The translations under genes were made by a program, and so were the position numbers. From contig NZ_CP044011.1 of the NCBI RefSeq assembly GCF_016864555.1, forward strand, positions 3,615,501 through 3,679,500: a stretch of 64,000 nt of DNA, written 5' to 3'. Shown in pieces: positions 42,892 to 52,279 of this stretch (within the stretch, counting starts at the first letter, position 1; every line of letters begins with the position of its first letter). Origin of the DNA: Sinorhizobium sp. BG8 (GTDB lineage: Bacteria; Pseudomonadota; Alphaproteobacteria; Rhizobiales; Rhizobiaceae). The notes below the pieces were generated by a model that was given only the letters and a program-made list of their open reading frames with translations, made no database searches and was not told the DNA's origin.

Positions 42892-44706
42892 TCATCGGTC
42901 TCTCTTGCCGTCGGTGTTCACGTCGAGCGGGCTGTTCCAGTCTGCGCCGCCCGGAGCGGTGACCTCGCAAACAAGCCCAGCCGGGTCATAGGAAATCTGC
43001 ACCTCACCCTTCAACTCGACAGACAGGAGACTTTCGATCAAACGGGAACCGAAACCTCTGCGGGAGGGCGCGGTGACCGGCGGCCCACCCGTCTCCTGCC
43101 ATCTGAGCTTCAACCGTGCCGGTGCATCGCCATCGAGGGACCACACGATGGAAACCCTTCCCCCAGCTACCGACAACGCTCCATACTTGGCGGCATTCGT
43201 CGCCAGTTCGTGCAGCGCGAGGGAAATGGATACCACTGTCTTTGGGGCTAGCTGGATCTCGGGTCCGGAGATATCGAAGCTGTCTATCGGGTAAGGAGCG
43301 ATCGCCTCGCCGATCACTGCCCTGAGTCCCGCGTGCTCCCAGGTTCCGCGGGTCAGTAGATCGTGGGCTCTCGACAATGAACCAAGCCTCGCATCGAACG
43401 TGTCGGCGGCGTTTCGATTGGCATCCTCGCGCCCGAATGTCTGCCGTGCTATCGCCGCCACCGTTGCCAGCACGTTCTTCACGCGGTGGTTCAACTCCCC
43501 GACCAGCATGGCCTGCAAGCGCTCGGCTTCCTTCCGCGCAGTTATGTCGCGGGCGATTTTCGATGCACCAATTATCCGGCCATAGGCGTCATAGATCGGC
43601 GATACGCTGAGCGATACATCGACGGCCCCTCCGTCCTTGCGACGGCGGATTGTTTCATGCGGTTCGACCCTTTGCCCGGCACGGATACGCTCGATGATAA
43701 AGGGCTCTTCGCCTCCCCTATCTTCCGGAACGAGTATCGTGACGGGTTTGCCTATGACCTCCTCGGCAAGATAGCCATAGAGTTTCTCGGCGCCGGAATT
43801 CCAGCTCATGATTGTCATGTTGAGATCGGTGCTGAGGATCGCATCGTCGGACGACGCGATGATTGCGGCGAGCCGGCGCTCGACCTCCTGGGCGCGCTTT
43901 CTCTCCGATATGTCGACGACCGCAGCCACGGTCTGCCGGATGTGTCCTTCGCGATCCCGAATTGCCGACACGGAATTGGCGACCCAGACCAGTCCGCCGT
44001 CCTTGCGCACGTAACGCTTCTCGATCTCGAAACTCTCGCCAGACTCGGTCAGGCGTTTGAACAGGACAAGATTTCTCGGCAGGTCCTCAGGATAGGTGAT
44101 GTCCTGCATCCGCAGCTTCAGGAGCTCGGCCTCAGTGTAGCCGACGATCTCGCAGTAGCGATTGTTGACGAAAACGAAGCGGCCGCTCAAGTCGGTCTGG
44201 GCGAAGCCGCCCGCGGTTTGCGAGAAGATTGCCTGCAGCCGTTCCTCGCTCTCCGTGAGCGCATTTACCGAGATCAGGCGCTCCGTCGTTTCATTCACAA
44301 TGCACAGAACGCCCCGGATCGAACCTTCCTCGTCGCGTACCGGCGAATAGGAGATGTCGAAATAGACGGTCTCGGGATACCCGTGCCGCTGGATGTAGAA
44401 TGGCCGATCCTTGGCGAAGACCACCTCGCCATGGTCGAGGACGCGCCGCAGGAGCGGTTCGAGATCGCCCCACAACTCGCCCCAGTTTTCCCGCGCCGGA
44501 CGTCCCAGCGCGCGGGGATGCTTGTCTCCGATTGTGGGCGCGTAGGCATCATTGTAGAGAGCGACAAAATCCGGCCCCCAGAACATGACGATCTGGGCGC
44601 GAGCGGGCAGCATGATCTCCACGGCGTATTTCAGGCAGGATGGCCATTCCGACATCGGGCCGAGACTGGTTGCAGCCCAGTCAAAACCGTGAATGCGAGA
44701 CGCCAT
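42892..44706 (-). CDS. PAS-containing HWE-family sensor histidine kinase
   Basis: A 604-residue soluble sensor kinase. An N-terminal PAS/GAF-like segment (about residues 1-150, FWGPDFVALYNDAYAP) is followed by two PAS-PAC repeats (about 155-280 and 285-400). The HWE kinase core has the phosphorylated His in GELNHRVKNVLATV (about residue 413), an N box ALHELATNAAKYGAL and a WQETGG motif. No membrane helix is visible. PAS domains of this kind sense light, redox or small ligands; no cofactor-binding Cys of the LOV type is seen. No response regulator is adjacent. Confidence 0.88.
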   Translation of the reverse strand: MASRIHGFDWAATSLGPMSEWPSCLKYAVEIMLPARAQIVMFWGPDFVALYNDAYAPTIGDKHPRALGRPARENWGELWGDLEPLLRRVLDHGEVVFAKDRPFYIQRHGYPETVYFDISYSPVRDEEGSIRGVLCIVNETTERLISVNALTESEERLQAIFSQTAGGFAQTDLSGRFVFVNNRYCEIVGYTEAELLKLRMQDITYPEDLPRNLVLFKRLTESGESFEIEKRYVRKDGGLVWVANSVSAIRDREGHIRQTVAAVVDISERKRAQEVERRLAAIIASSDDAILSTDLNMTIMSWNSGAEKLYGYLAEEVIGKPVTILVPEDRGGEEPFIIERIRAGQRVEPHETIRRRKDGGAVDVSLSVSPIYDAYGRIIGASKIARDITARKEAERLQAMLVGELNHRVKNVLATVAAIARQTFGREDANRNAADTFDARLGSLSRAHDLLTRGTWEHAGLRAVIGEAIAPYPIDSFDISGPEIQLAPKTVVSISLALHELATNAAKYGALSVAGGRVSIVWSLDGDAPARLKLRWQETGGPPVTAPSRRGFGSRLIESLLSVELKGEVQISYDPAGLVCEVTAPGGADWNSPLDVNTDGKRDR

Positions 44707-45126
44707 TTCACCGGGCTGAAATTCCGATCTGAAGCTTTGCAGGGCGTAATCCTCTCCCTAACGGCGATGTCGATTCAACGACTTGTGCCTGCCAAACGTC
44801 AATAGCAATCATCGGAAACTGTCGCTGCGCGTGACAATATCTGCCGCGCAGGCTCGGGTCGGTCAGCCGTAAATCTCCTAATTCCGTGAAAAAAGTGGAT
44901 TGCTGCTGATTTTCAAGGCCGTCTTAACGCCCCAGACACACCTCTCCAAGAGGCGCAGTCGGTCGCTTGGCTGGCTCAACTTAGGTTCGAAAACGATCAA
45001 TTATCGATCGATATCGGAATTTCCGATATTGTAATTCTGTTTAATGAATTTGCGAAAGCGGCAAAAAGGGGCACGGTGGTATCGGGAACAATACCGCACC
45101 AAAGCGGACCAAAACGGGAGATTATT
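44707..45126 (+). promoter_or_regulatory. 420-base gap holding the ydcS promoter and a 19-bp palindrome
   Basis: No coding frame is seen. The last 180 bases are AT-rich, with ATCGATCGAT and a perfect dyad ATATCGGAA-T-TTCCGATAT at 45011-45029, about 100 bases before the ydcS start. This is the best operator candidate for the polyamine operon. The first 250 bases also carry the promoter of the divergent kinase. Confidence 0.6.
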
Positions 45127-46287
45127 ATGAAGCGTCTACTTCATTCCTGCACCGCGCTTACACTTTCGCTTGCCTTCGGCGCACAGGCACTCGCCCAGGA
45201 GCCACTCAAGGAACTGGGCAAGGGTGAAGGCGAGGTCTCAATCGTTGCCTGGGCCGGATATATCGAGCGCGGAGAGACCGACAAGAACTACGACTGGGTC
45301 ACCGAGTTCGAGAAGTCGACCGGCTGCAAGGTCAGCGTGAAGACCGCTGCGACCTCCGACGAAATGGTCGCGCTGATGAATGAAGGGGGCTTCGACCTCG
45401 TGACCGCCTCCGGTGATGCCTCGCGTCGCCTTATCGCCGGCAAGCGCGTCCAGCCGATCAACACCGACCTGATCCCGAGCTGGAAGACGGTCGACGAGCG
45501 CCTCCAGAGCGCCCCGTGGAACACGGTGAACGGCGTCCACTACGGCACGCCGTATCTGTGGGGACCGAACGTTCTCATGTACAACACGGAAGCCTTCAAG
45601 GACGCGCCGCCGAAGAGCTGGAATGTCGTCTTCGAAGAGACGACCCTCCCGGACGGCAAGTCGAACAAGGGACGCATCCAGGCTTATGACGGCCCAATCC
45701 ATGTAGCCGACGCCGCCAACTACCTGATGTTCCACAAGCCGGAACTCGGTATCAAGGATCCCTACGAGCTCAACGAAGACCAATACAAAGCGGCACTTGA
45801 TTTGCTGCGCACCCAGCGTACGCTCGTCGGGCGCTACTGGCACGACGCCATGATCCAGATCGACGACTTCAAGAATGAGGGCGTGGTGGCCTCCGGTTCG
45901 TGGCCGTTCCAGGTCAACCTCATGCAGGCTGAGAAGCAGCCGATTGCCTCCACCTTCCCGGAGGAAGGCGTGACCGGGTGGTCGGATACGACCATGCTGC
46001 ACGCGGACAGCCAGCATCCGAACTGCGCCTACATGTGGATGGAACATTCTCTTTCACCCAAGGTGCAGGGTGACGCCGCCGCCTGGTTCGGTGCCGTCCC
46101 GTCGGTCCCCGCCGCCTGCAAGGGCAACGCGCTTCTGACCGACGAAGGATGCGCGACCAACGGCTTCGACAACTTTGAGAAGATCAGGTTCTGGAAGACG
46201 CCGATTTCCAAGTGCGAGACCCAAGGCGAATGCGTTCCCTACCATCGCTGGGTTTCCGACTACATCGGCGTCATCGGCGGACGCTGA
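45127..46287 (+). CDS. ydcS: YdcS-like polyamine-type solute-binding protein
   Basis: A 386-residue PotD-family binding protein with a Sec signal peptide (residues 1-23, AQALAQE). It closely resembles E. coli YdcS from memory: AGYIERGETDKNYDWVTEFE, KTAATSDEMVALM, DLVTASGDASRRLIAGKRVQ and the C-terminal DYIGVIGGR. YdcS belongs to the ydcSTUV importer linked to putrescine use. The order binding protein, ATPase, two permeases and aminobutyraldehyde dehydrogenase is the same as in E. coli ydcSTUVW. Confidence 0.9.
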   Translation: MKRLLHSCTALTLSLAFGAQALAQEPLKELGKGEGEVSIVAWAGYIERGETDKNYDWVTEFEKSTGCKVSVKTAATSDEMVALMNEGGFDLVTASGDASRRLIAGKRVQPINTDLIPSWKTVDERLQSAPWNTVNGVHYGTPYLWGPNVLMYNTEAFKDAPPKSWNVVFEETTLPDGKSNKGRIQAYDGPIHVADAANYLMFHKPELGIKDPYELNEDQYKAALDLLRTQRTLVGRYWHDAMIQIDDFKNEGVVASGSWPFQVNLMQAEKQPIASTFPEEGVTGWSDTTMLHADSQHPNCAYMWMEHSLSPKVQGDAAAWFGAVPSVPAACKGNALLTDEGCATNGFDNFEKIRFWKTPISKCETQGECVPYHRWVSDYIGVIGGR

Positions 46288-46296
46288 GCCTTACCT

Positions 46297-46390
46297 CCCC
46301 TCGAGGGGGAGGAGGTCGCGCGAAAGCGCGGGTGTGAGCGACCACAAAAACGAATGAATTGTCGCCCCACCCCGGCCCTTCGGGGCCGAC
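46297..46390. repeat. Intergenic double-hairpin repeat, copy C
   Basis: CTCCCC-TCGA-GGGGGAG (46297-46311) and CGCGCGAAAGCGCG, followed by GGGTGTGAG, repeat the pattern seen at 11974 and 16769. A further CCGGCCC-TT-CGGGGCCG hairpin follows at about 46373-46389. It lies between ydcS and ydcT, a placement that matches copy A after a binding-protein gene. Confidence 0.5.
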
Positions 46391-46459
46391 CCTCCCCTCT
46401 GGGACGGGTATCGATCCGGCACGCCCGGACGCAAGCAAAGAACCACCTTTGGAGCTACC

Positions 46460-47461
46460 ATGACTTCCGCCGTTCTGTTCGAAAAAGTCTCCCGCCATTT
46501 CGGCGCTGTCAGAGCCGTGGACTCGGTCGATCTGGCTGTCACGGAAGGGGAATTCTTTGCCATGCTCGGCCCATCCGGTTCAGGCAAGACGACCTGCCTG
46601 CGTCTTATGGCCGGTTTCGAACAGCCAACCTCCGGACACATCGAGATTTTCGGCGAAACAGCGGAGGGCGTGCCGCCCTATCGGCGCAGCGTCAACACCG
46701 TGTTTCAGGACTATGCGCTCTTCCCGCATCTCTCCATCCTGGAGAATGTCGCTTACGGGCTCATGGTCAAGGGCGTGGAGAAGACCGCGCGGCTGAAGGC
46801 GGCCGAGGACGCGCTCGCCATGGTCAAGCTTCCCGGTTACGGCACGCGTCGTCCGGGCCAGCTGTCCGGCGGCCAGCGTCAGCGCGTGGCGCTCGCCCGT
46901 GCGCTCGTCAATCGGCCGAAAGTCCTGCTCCTCGACGAACCCCTCGGGGCGCTCGACCTCAAGCTTCGCGAACAGATGCAGGAGGAACTGAAAAGCCTTC
47001 AGAAGGAGCTCGGCATCACCTTCGTCTTCGTGACCCACGATCAAGGCGAGGCGCTGTCGATGGCCGATCGCATCGCGGTCTTCAACGACGGAAAGATCCA
47101 GCAGCTCGGCACACCGGAAGAGGTCTACAAGCGGCCGAAGACGCGTTTCGTTGCCGATTTCGTCGGCTCGTCCAACGTATTGCCGCCGGACTTCGTCTCG
47201 CGGCTCGGCTACGCCCATAGCTATGCGAGCCTTAGGCCCGAATCCGTCTCCCTCGGCCAGGGGGCAGCCGGCCACAAGGAATTCACCGGGCGGGTCACCG
47301 CCGCGAGCTTCCTCGGGGCTGCCAACAGGATCACCGTCGAAGCCTCCGGCGCACGCATCGCGGCCATGGTCCCTGCTTCAACCAGTGTTCCGGCGCAGGG
47401 CAGTGCCGTAGTCCTGAGCTTCCTGCCGTCCGATCTGCACATGATGGATGACGCATCATGA
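46460..47461 (+). CDS. ydcT: YdcT-like ABC importer ATP-binding protein
   Basis: A 333-residue ATPase with Walker A GPSGSGKTT, signature LSGGQRQRVALARAL, Walker B LLLDEP and a TOBE domain at the C-terminus. It is the ATP-binding subunit of the ydc importer. Its TGA overlaps the next ATG (ATGA at 47458). Confidence 0.9.
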   Translation: MTSAVLFEKVSRHFGAVRAVDSVDLAVTEGEFFAMLGPSGSGKTTCLRLMAGFEQPTSGHIEIFGETAEGVPPYRRSVNTVFQDYALFPHLSILENVAYGLMVKGVEKTARLKAAEDALAMVKLPGYGTRRPGQLSGGQRQRVALARALVNRPKVLLLDEPLGALDLKLREQMQEELKSLQKELGITFVFVTHDQGEALSMADRIAVFNDGKIQQLGTPEEVYKRPKTRFVADFVGSSNVLPPDFVSRLGYAHSYASLRPESVSLGQGAAGHKEFTGRVTAASFLGAANRITVEASGARIAAMVPASTSVPAQGSAVVLSFLPSDLHMMDDAS

Positions 47462-48408
47462 GCACGCTTGCCGAAACCACCGTCTTGCCGCGCTCCGAGA
47501 GCACCACCCGGCGCCTCTCCGATTTCCTCTGGCGCAGCCCGAAGCTGTTCCTGTTTCTTATGCTGGCGCCACCGCTTTTGTGGCTCGGCATCGTCTATCT
47601 CGGATCCCTCTTCGCGCTCCTGTTGCAGAGCTTTTTCTCGATCGACGAGTTTTCGGGCCTCGTGAACTACGAGTTCACGCTGGATACCTATCGCCAACTG
47701 CTGATCCCGTCGAACTTCGACATCATCTTGCGCACCATCGTCATGGCAGCGCTCGTGACCCTCGGTTCCGCGGTGATCGCCTTCCCGATCGCCTACTATG
47801 CCGCACGCTATGCCCGCGGCAAATGGAAGGTGCTCTTCTACCTCGGCGTCATGCTGCCGCTCTGGTCGAGCTACCTGGTGAAGATCTACGCCTGGAAGCT
47901 GATCCTGGCGAAGGAAGGGATCGTCACCTGGTTCGTCGCCAAGCTCCACCTGACCTGGCTGCTCGATGCCTGGCTGTCGCTGCCTGTCGTTGGCGGAAAC
48001 TCGCTGTCCGTCAGCTACACCGGCACGTTCATCGTCTTCATCTACGTCTGGATGCCGTTCATGATCTTGCCGATACAGGCGTCGCTTGAGCGTGTGCCCG
48101 GCAATCTCATCGAGGCTTCCGCCGATCTCGGCGGCAACCCGGCGCAGACCTTCCGCTACGTCCTCTTTCCGCTGGCGCTTCCGGGCATCATCGCGGGGTC
48201 GATCTTCACCTTCTCGCTGACGCTCGGCGACTACATCATCCCGCAGATCATCGGCTCGTCTCGCCTGTTCATCGGGCAGGCCGTTTATGCCCAGCAGGGT
48301 ACTGCAGGCAACATTCCGCTCGCGGCAGCCTTCACCGTCGTGCCGATCGTGATCATGGGCTTCTATCTCTGGATGGCCAAGAAACAGGGAGCCTTCGATG
48401 CGCTCTGA
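47458..48408 (+). CDS. ydcU: YdcU-like ABC importer permease
   Basis: A 316-residue PotB-type permease. A hydrophilic N-terminus of about 25 residues precedes six membrane helices; the EAA loop is [20 protein letters not shown] (about residues 220-240). It overlaps the ATPase stop and, by 11 bases, the next permease. Confidence 0.9.
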   Translation: MSTLAETTVLPRSESTTRRLSDFLWRSPKLFLFLMLAPPLLWLGIVYLGSLFALLLQSFFSIDEFSGLVNYEFTLDTYRQLLIPSNFDIILRTIVMAALVTLGSAVIAFPIAYYAARYARGKWKVLFYLGVMLPLWSSYLVKIYAWKLILAKEGIVTWFVAKLHLTWLLDAWLSLPVVGGNSLSVSYTGTFIVFIYVWMPFMILPIQASLERVPGNLIEASADLGGNPAQTFRYVLFPLALPGIIAGSIFTFSLTLGDYIIPQIIGSSRLFIGQAVYAQQGTAGNIPLAAAFTVVPIVIMGFYLWMAKKQGAFDAL

Positions 48409-49213
48409 CCGCAACAACTCGGCCCCCCTGGGCCTCAAGATCGCAGCCGGCGGCGGGCTCCTGTTTCTGCATGTGCCGATCCTGCTGATCTTCCTCTACG
48501 CCTTCACGACGGAGGAGAAGAGCTACCAGTTCCCGCCCCCGGGCTACACGCTGCAATGGCTGGCGGTAACTTGGAACCGCCCGGATGTCTGGGACGCGCT
48601 GGGGCTCTCCGTTCGCGTGGCCTCCATCTCGACGGCGATCGCACTGGTGCTCGGAACACTCTGCGCCGCCGCCGTCAGCCAGACGAAATTCTTCGGCCGC
48701 GAGACGATCTCCCTGTTGGTGATCCTCCCGATCGCCCTGCCCGGCATCATCACAGGCATCGCGCTGCGTTCGGCCTTTTCCTTTGCCGAGATCCCATTCT
48801 CGTTCTGGACGATCGTGCTCGGACACGCGACGTTCTGCATCGTCGTGGTCTACAACAATGCGGTTGCCCGCTTCCGTCGGATCTCCGGCTCGCTGATCGA
48901 AGCCTCGATGGACCTCGGCGCCGATGGCTTCCAGACTTTCCGCCACATCATCCTGCCCAACATCGGCACCGCCCTTCTGGCGGGTGGCATGCTGGCGTTC
49001 GCACTGTCCTTCGACGAAGTGATCGTCACCACCTTTACTGCCGGCCAGCAGTCGACCCTGCCGATCTGGATGCTTGAGGAACTGGTACGCCCGCGCCAGC
49101 GCCCCGTGACGAACGTCGTCGCCATGGTCGTGGTGCTCGTGACGTTCCTGCCGATCCTCGCCGCCTACTATCTCACGCGCGATGGCGACCAGGTCGCCGG
49201 CGCAGGCAAATGA
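48398..49213 (+). CDS. ydcV: YdcV-like ABC importer permease
   Basis: A 271-residue PotC-type permease with six helices, the [23 protein letters not shown] loop and the [17 protein letters not shown] segment. It overlaps the preceding permease by 11 bases in a different frame and ends 31 bases before patD. Confidence 0.9.
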   Translation: MRSDRNNSAPLGLKIAAGGGLLFLHVPILLIFLYAFTTEEKSYQFPPPGYTLQWLAVTWNRPDVWDALGLSVRVASISTAIALVLGTLCAAAVSQTKFFGRETISLLVILPIALPGIITGIALRSAFSFAEIPFSFWTIVLGHATFCIVVVYNNAVARFRRISGSLIEASMDLGADGFQTFRHIILPNIGTALLAGGMLAFALSFDEVIVTTFTAGQQSTLPIWMLEELVRPRQRPVTNVVAMVVVLVTFLPILAAYYLTRDGDQVAGAGK

Positions 49214-49244
49214 AAACAGAAAAATGACCAAGGGAGAACGTCAT

Positions 49245-50672
49245 ATGGATACTCAAATGCTGATCGGTTCGCGCTTCGAAGCGGGCACGGAAGCGGAGGA
49301 GCATATCCTCAATCCCCGGACCGGAGCGAAGGTCATCGATCTCGCCGAGGCGTCGCACGCGCAGATCGACGCAGCTGTCGATGCGGCTGAGCGAGCCTTT
49401 GCCTCGTGGTCGATGACGACTCCCGGCGAACGCTCGAACTATCTCCTGAAGATTGCCGATGCGATCGAGCGCAATGCCGACGAATTCGCGACGCTCGAGG
49501 CGCTTAACTGCGGCAAGCCGATCAACGCCGTGCGCAATGACGAACTTCCCGCAATCGTCGATTGCTGGCGCTTCTTCGCGGGCGCCATCCGCTCAATGCA
49601 CGCGCCGGTCGCCGGGGAATATCTGCCCGGCCTCACCTCGATGATCCGCCGCGACCCGGTCGGCATCATCGGCTCGATCGCGCCCTGGAACTATCCGTTG
49701 ATGATGATGGCCTGGAAGCTCGCGCCCGCGATCGCGGGAGGCAACACGGTCGTCTTCAAGCCGTCCGAGCAGACGCCGCTCACGGCGCTCAAGCTTGCCC
49801 GGCTCATGGCGGATATCCTGCCCGAAGGCGTCGTGAACATCATTCTCGGCCGCGGAGAAACGGTCGGCAACGCCCTGATCAACCATGCGAAGATCAACAT
49901 GGTCTCCATCACCGGCGACGTGGCGACCGGCAAGAAGGTGCTTGCCGCAGCCTCCAAGACCGTGAAGCGCACCCATCTCGAACTCGGTGGAAAGGCCCCG
50001 GTCATCGTCTATGACGACGCCGACCTGGAGGCCGTCGTCAATGGCATCCGGACCTTCGGCTACTACAACGCGGGACAGGACTGCACCGCCGCGTGCCGCA
50101 TCTACGCCCAGGATGGCATCTACGAAAAGCTGGTAGCCGATCTTTCGGCCGCCGTCTCCACGATCCGCTACAACCAGGCCGACGACACCGAGAACGAGAT
50201 CGGCCCGCTGATCTCGAAGCGCCAGCGCGATCGCGTCGCGAGCTTCGTGGAACGCGCAGCCGACGTGAAGCACATAGAGATCACCACCGGCGGACAGGTC
50301 GGCAGCGAACAGGGCTTCTTCTTCCAGCCGACGGTCGTCGCGGGCGCTACTCAGGAGGACGAGATCGTGCGGCGCGAGGTCTTCGGTCCTGTTGTCTCCG
50401 TCACCCGCTTCTCGGACAACGACCAGGCGCTTTCCTGGGCGAACGACAGCGACTATGGCCTCGCGTCCTCCGTCTGGACGAAGGATATCTCAAAGGCCAT
50501 GAAAGCTGCTGCCCGCCTTCAGTATGGCTGCACATGGATCAACACCCACTTCATGCTGGCGAACGAAATGCCGCACGGCGGCGTCAAGCAATCGGGTTAC
50601 GGCAAGGACATGTCGATCTATGCGCTCGAGGACTACACCGCAGTCCGGCACATCATGATCAACCACGGCTGA
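49245..50672 (+). CDS. patD: Gamma-aminobutyraldehyde dehydrogenase
   Basis: A 475-residue NAD aldehyde dehydrogenase, close to E. coli PatD (YdcW) throughout. Catalytic Cys280 lies in [15 protein letters not shown] and the general base Glu246 in [10 protein letters not shown]; the [17 protein letters not shown] cofactor segment and the C-terminal [15 protein letters not shown] are also typical. It oxidises 4-aminobutanal, formed from putrescine by transamination or oxidation, to GABA. Last gene of the ydc operon, so imported putrescine is probably the carbon and nitrogen source. AAGGGAGAACG precedes the start. Confidence 0.93.
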   Translation: MDTQMLIGSRFEAGTEAEEHILNPRTGAKVIDLAEASHAQIDAAVDAAERAFASWSMTTPGERSNYLLKIADAIERNADEFATLEALNCGKPINAVRNDELPAIVDCWRFFAGAIRSMHAPVAGEYLPGLTSMIRRDPVGIIGSIAPWNYPLMMMAWKLAPAIAGGNTVVFKPSEQTPLTALKLARLMADILPEGVVNIILGRGETVGNALINHAKINMVSITGDVATGKKVLAAASKTVKRTHLELGGKAPVIVYDDADLEAVVNGIRTFGYYNAGQDCTAACRIYAQDGIYEKLVADLSAAVSTIRYNQADDTENEIGPLISKRQRDRVASFVERAADVKHIEITTGGQVGSEQGFFFQPTVVAGATQEDEIVRREVFGPVVSVTRFSDNDQALSWANDSDYGLASSVWTKDISKAMKAAARLQYGCTWINTHFMLANEMPHGGVKQSGYGKDMSIYALEDYTAVRHIMINHG

Positions 50673-50897
50673 TAAAGCTCGGAACATTCCTGCCCTCGGC
50701 TGATCCGGGGGCGGGAAAAGGACTCTAATTCAAGAGGGTGCAGGAGCCTGCTGCCATCCTAATTGAGGACGAGGGCCAGCGTACTTGGATGCGCAACATC
50801 GGCTGCGAGGCAGTTCCCTCGCCACAATTCCCTCTCCGCCGGGGGAACCTTTTGCCGCGTTCGGCGTCAATACGTCGTCAACTGCAAAGGATAGACC

Positions 50898-51071
50898 ATG
50901 CTGAAGTGGGCCCTTATCTTTCTCGTCATCTCGCTCGTCACCGGCTTTCTCGGCTTCTCGGGAGTTTCGGCCGCAACGGCGACGATCGCGCGCGTACTCT
51001 TCGCCATCGCGCTGATCATCTTCCTGGTCTTCGTGGTGCTCGCATTCATGGCCGGGAGTGCGGTCGTCTAG
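50898..51071 (+). CDS. DUF1328 small membrane protein (YtjA family)
   Basis: A 57-residue protein with two hydrophobic helices (about residues 4-20 and 28-53), beginning [20 protein letters not shown] and continuing through the family-typical [16 protein letters not shown]. Members are widespread inner-membrane proteins of unknown function, sometimes stress-induced. AAGGA lies seven bases before the ATG. It stands alone. Confidence 0.88.
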   Translation: MLKWALIFLVISLVTGFLGFSGVSAATATIARVLFAIALIIFLVFVVLAFMAGSAVV

Positions 51072-51209
51072 AAGCATACCGGACAGGTCACCGGTTCCGG
51101 GACCAGGTCACGCGCAAATAGAGAAGGCCACGGAGTGGGCGGCCGATCCGGAGGATCTCGGCTTGCTGCCATGCTGCTGCCGGCAGTCATCGTTTGCCCG
51201 GCAGGAGTT

Positions 51210-51234
51210 GGAGCGCCCGTATGACGGGCGCTCC
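51210..51234. terminator. Terminator hairpin between the DUF1328 and sugar-binding-protein genes
   Basis: GGAGCGCCCGT and ACGGGCGCTCC pair perfectly over 11 bp around ATG. Neither side has a long T-run, but its position just after the minus-strand stop at 51243 fits a terminator for that gene, or a shared one. Confidence 0.6.
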
Positions 51235-51242
51235 CTTGCTTC

Positions 51243-52232
51243 CTACTTTTGGATGCACGTATCGACAGTGTCCTTGGTGCATTCATCGAGGCCCGTGAAG
51301 ACCGGATCCTCGACCGCCTTGCCGGCGATTAGATCGAGCATCACGCCGGGCGCCTTGTAGCCCATCTCGAACGGCCGCTGGCCGACGAGAGCCGTTACGA
51401 GACCTTCGCGGGCGATCGCTACTTCGTCGCCGATCGTGTCGGCGGCCGAAACGACGAAGTCACCGCTTGCGATCCGGTCAGCAAAGGGCTTGAACAGGTC
51501 ACGGTAGGGCTGCGGTGCACCGAAAAGCGGCCAGCCGCCCTCGATCGCAAAGGCATCAAGCTTCGGATTGGCGGCAAGGATATCGGTCATTGCCTGCACG
51601 CCCTTGGCGCCGTCGTCATTGGTAAAGACCGGGCACCCCGCAACTTCGGTCCAGCCGCCCTCTCCCGCGAGCGTGGTCAGTCCCTTCTGGCCGCTGAGGG
51701 CGTCACGCGTACCCTGCGCACGACGCAGGATGTTGTCGGCGCCCGGGTTGCCCTGGATCGAGCAGAATGTCCCGCCGTTCGGCTTGTGCTTCTTGATGTA
51801 CTCGCCGATCCGGAAGCCCATCAGGTAGTTGTCCGTACCAAGATAGGTCTTGCGAAGCGCTGCGTCCTCGGCCGCAAGGTCCGCGTCAAGGGTCATGACC
51901 GGTACCGACGGATTGGACGTCTTGAGGGTTTGCGCGATCAGCTTGGCGTTGGACGGAGAAATCGCAATCGCTGCGGTTTCGGCCTTGCCCAGCATGTCCT
52001 GGACGATCTGCGCCTCGCCCGCCTCATCGGAGGTCGAAGCCGGACCTGTGTAGAAGCACTCGTATTCGGAGTCCGCGTTCTCCTTGTTCCATTTCTGGCA
52101 ACCCTGGTTGATCGCCTCGAAGAACGGGTTGTCGAGGCCCTTTACGACGATGACAAGCTGCTTCTTCTGAGCCATGGCCTGTCCGGCGCCGAGCGCCAAC
52201 ACCGCCGCGGCGAGCATTAATGCCTTTCTCAT
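51243..52232 (-). CDS. Sugar-type ABC importer periplasmic binding protein (type 1 fold)
   Basis: A 329-residue binding protein of the ribose/xylose (Peripla_BP_4) group, with a signal peptide (residues 1-21, AMAQK) and VIVVKGLDNPFFEAINQGCQ at the mature N-terminus. Tandem hinge features include MTLDADLAAEDAALRKTYLG and AFAIEGGWPLFGAPQPY. A GGGAGGAG ribosome binding site precedes the ATG. The frame is open much further upstream through the epimerase gene, but that part is a shadow. It probably serves with the ATPase and permease at 53508-55384, from which it is separated by the epimerase and a divergent promoter. Confidence 0.88.
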   Translation of the reverse strand: MRKALMLAAAVLALGAGQAMAQKKQLVIVVKGLDNPFFEAINQGCQKWNKENADSEYECFYTGPASTSDEAGEAQIVQDMLGKAETAAIAISPSNAKLIAQTLKTSNPSVPVMTLDADLAAEDAALRKTYLGTDNYLMGFRIGEYIKKHKPNGGTFCSIQGNPGADNILRRAQGTRDALSGQKGLTTLAGEGGWTEVAGCPVFTNDDGAKGVQAMTDILAANPKLDAFAIEGGWPLFGAPQPYRDLFKPFADRIASGDFVVSAADTIGDEVAIAREGLVTALVGQRPFEMGYKAPGVMLDLIAGKAVEDPVFTGLDECTKDTVDTCIQK

Positions 52233-52279
52233 GTTCTCCTCCCTTAGAAAAAAGCGGACACGGCGTGCCCGCCACATGA

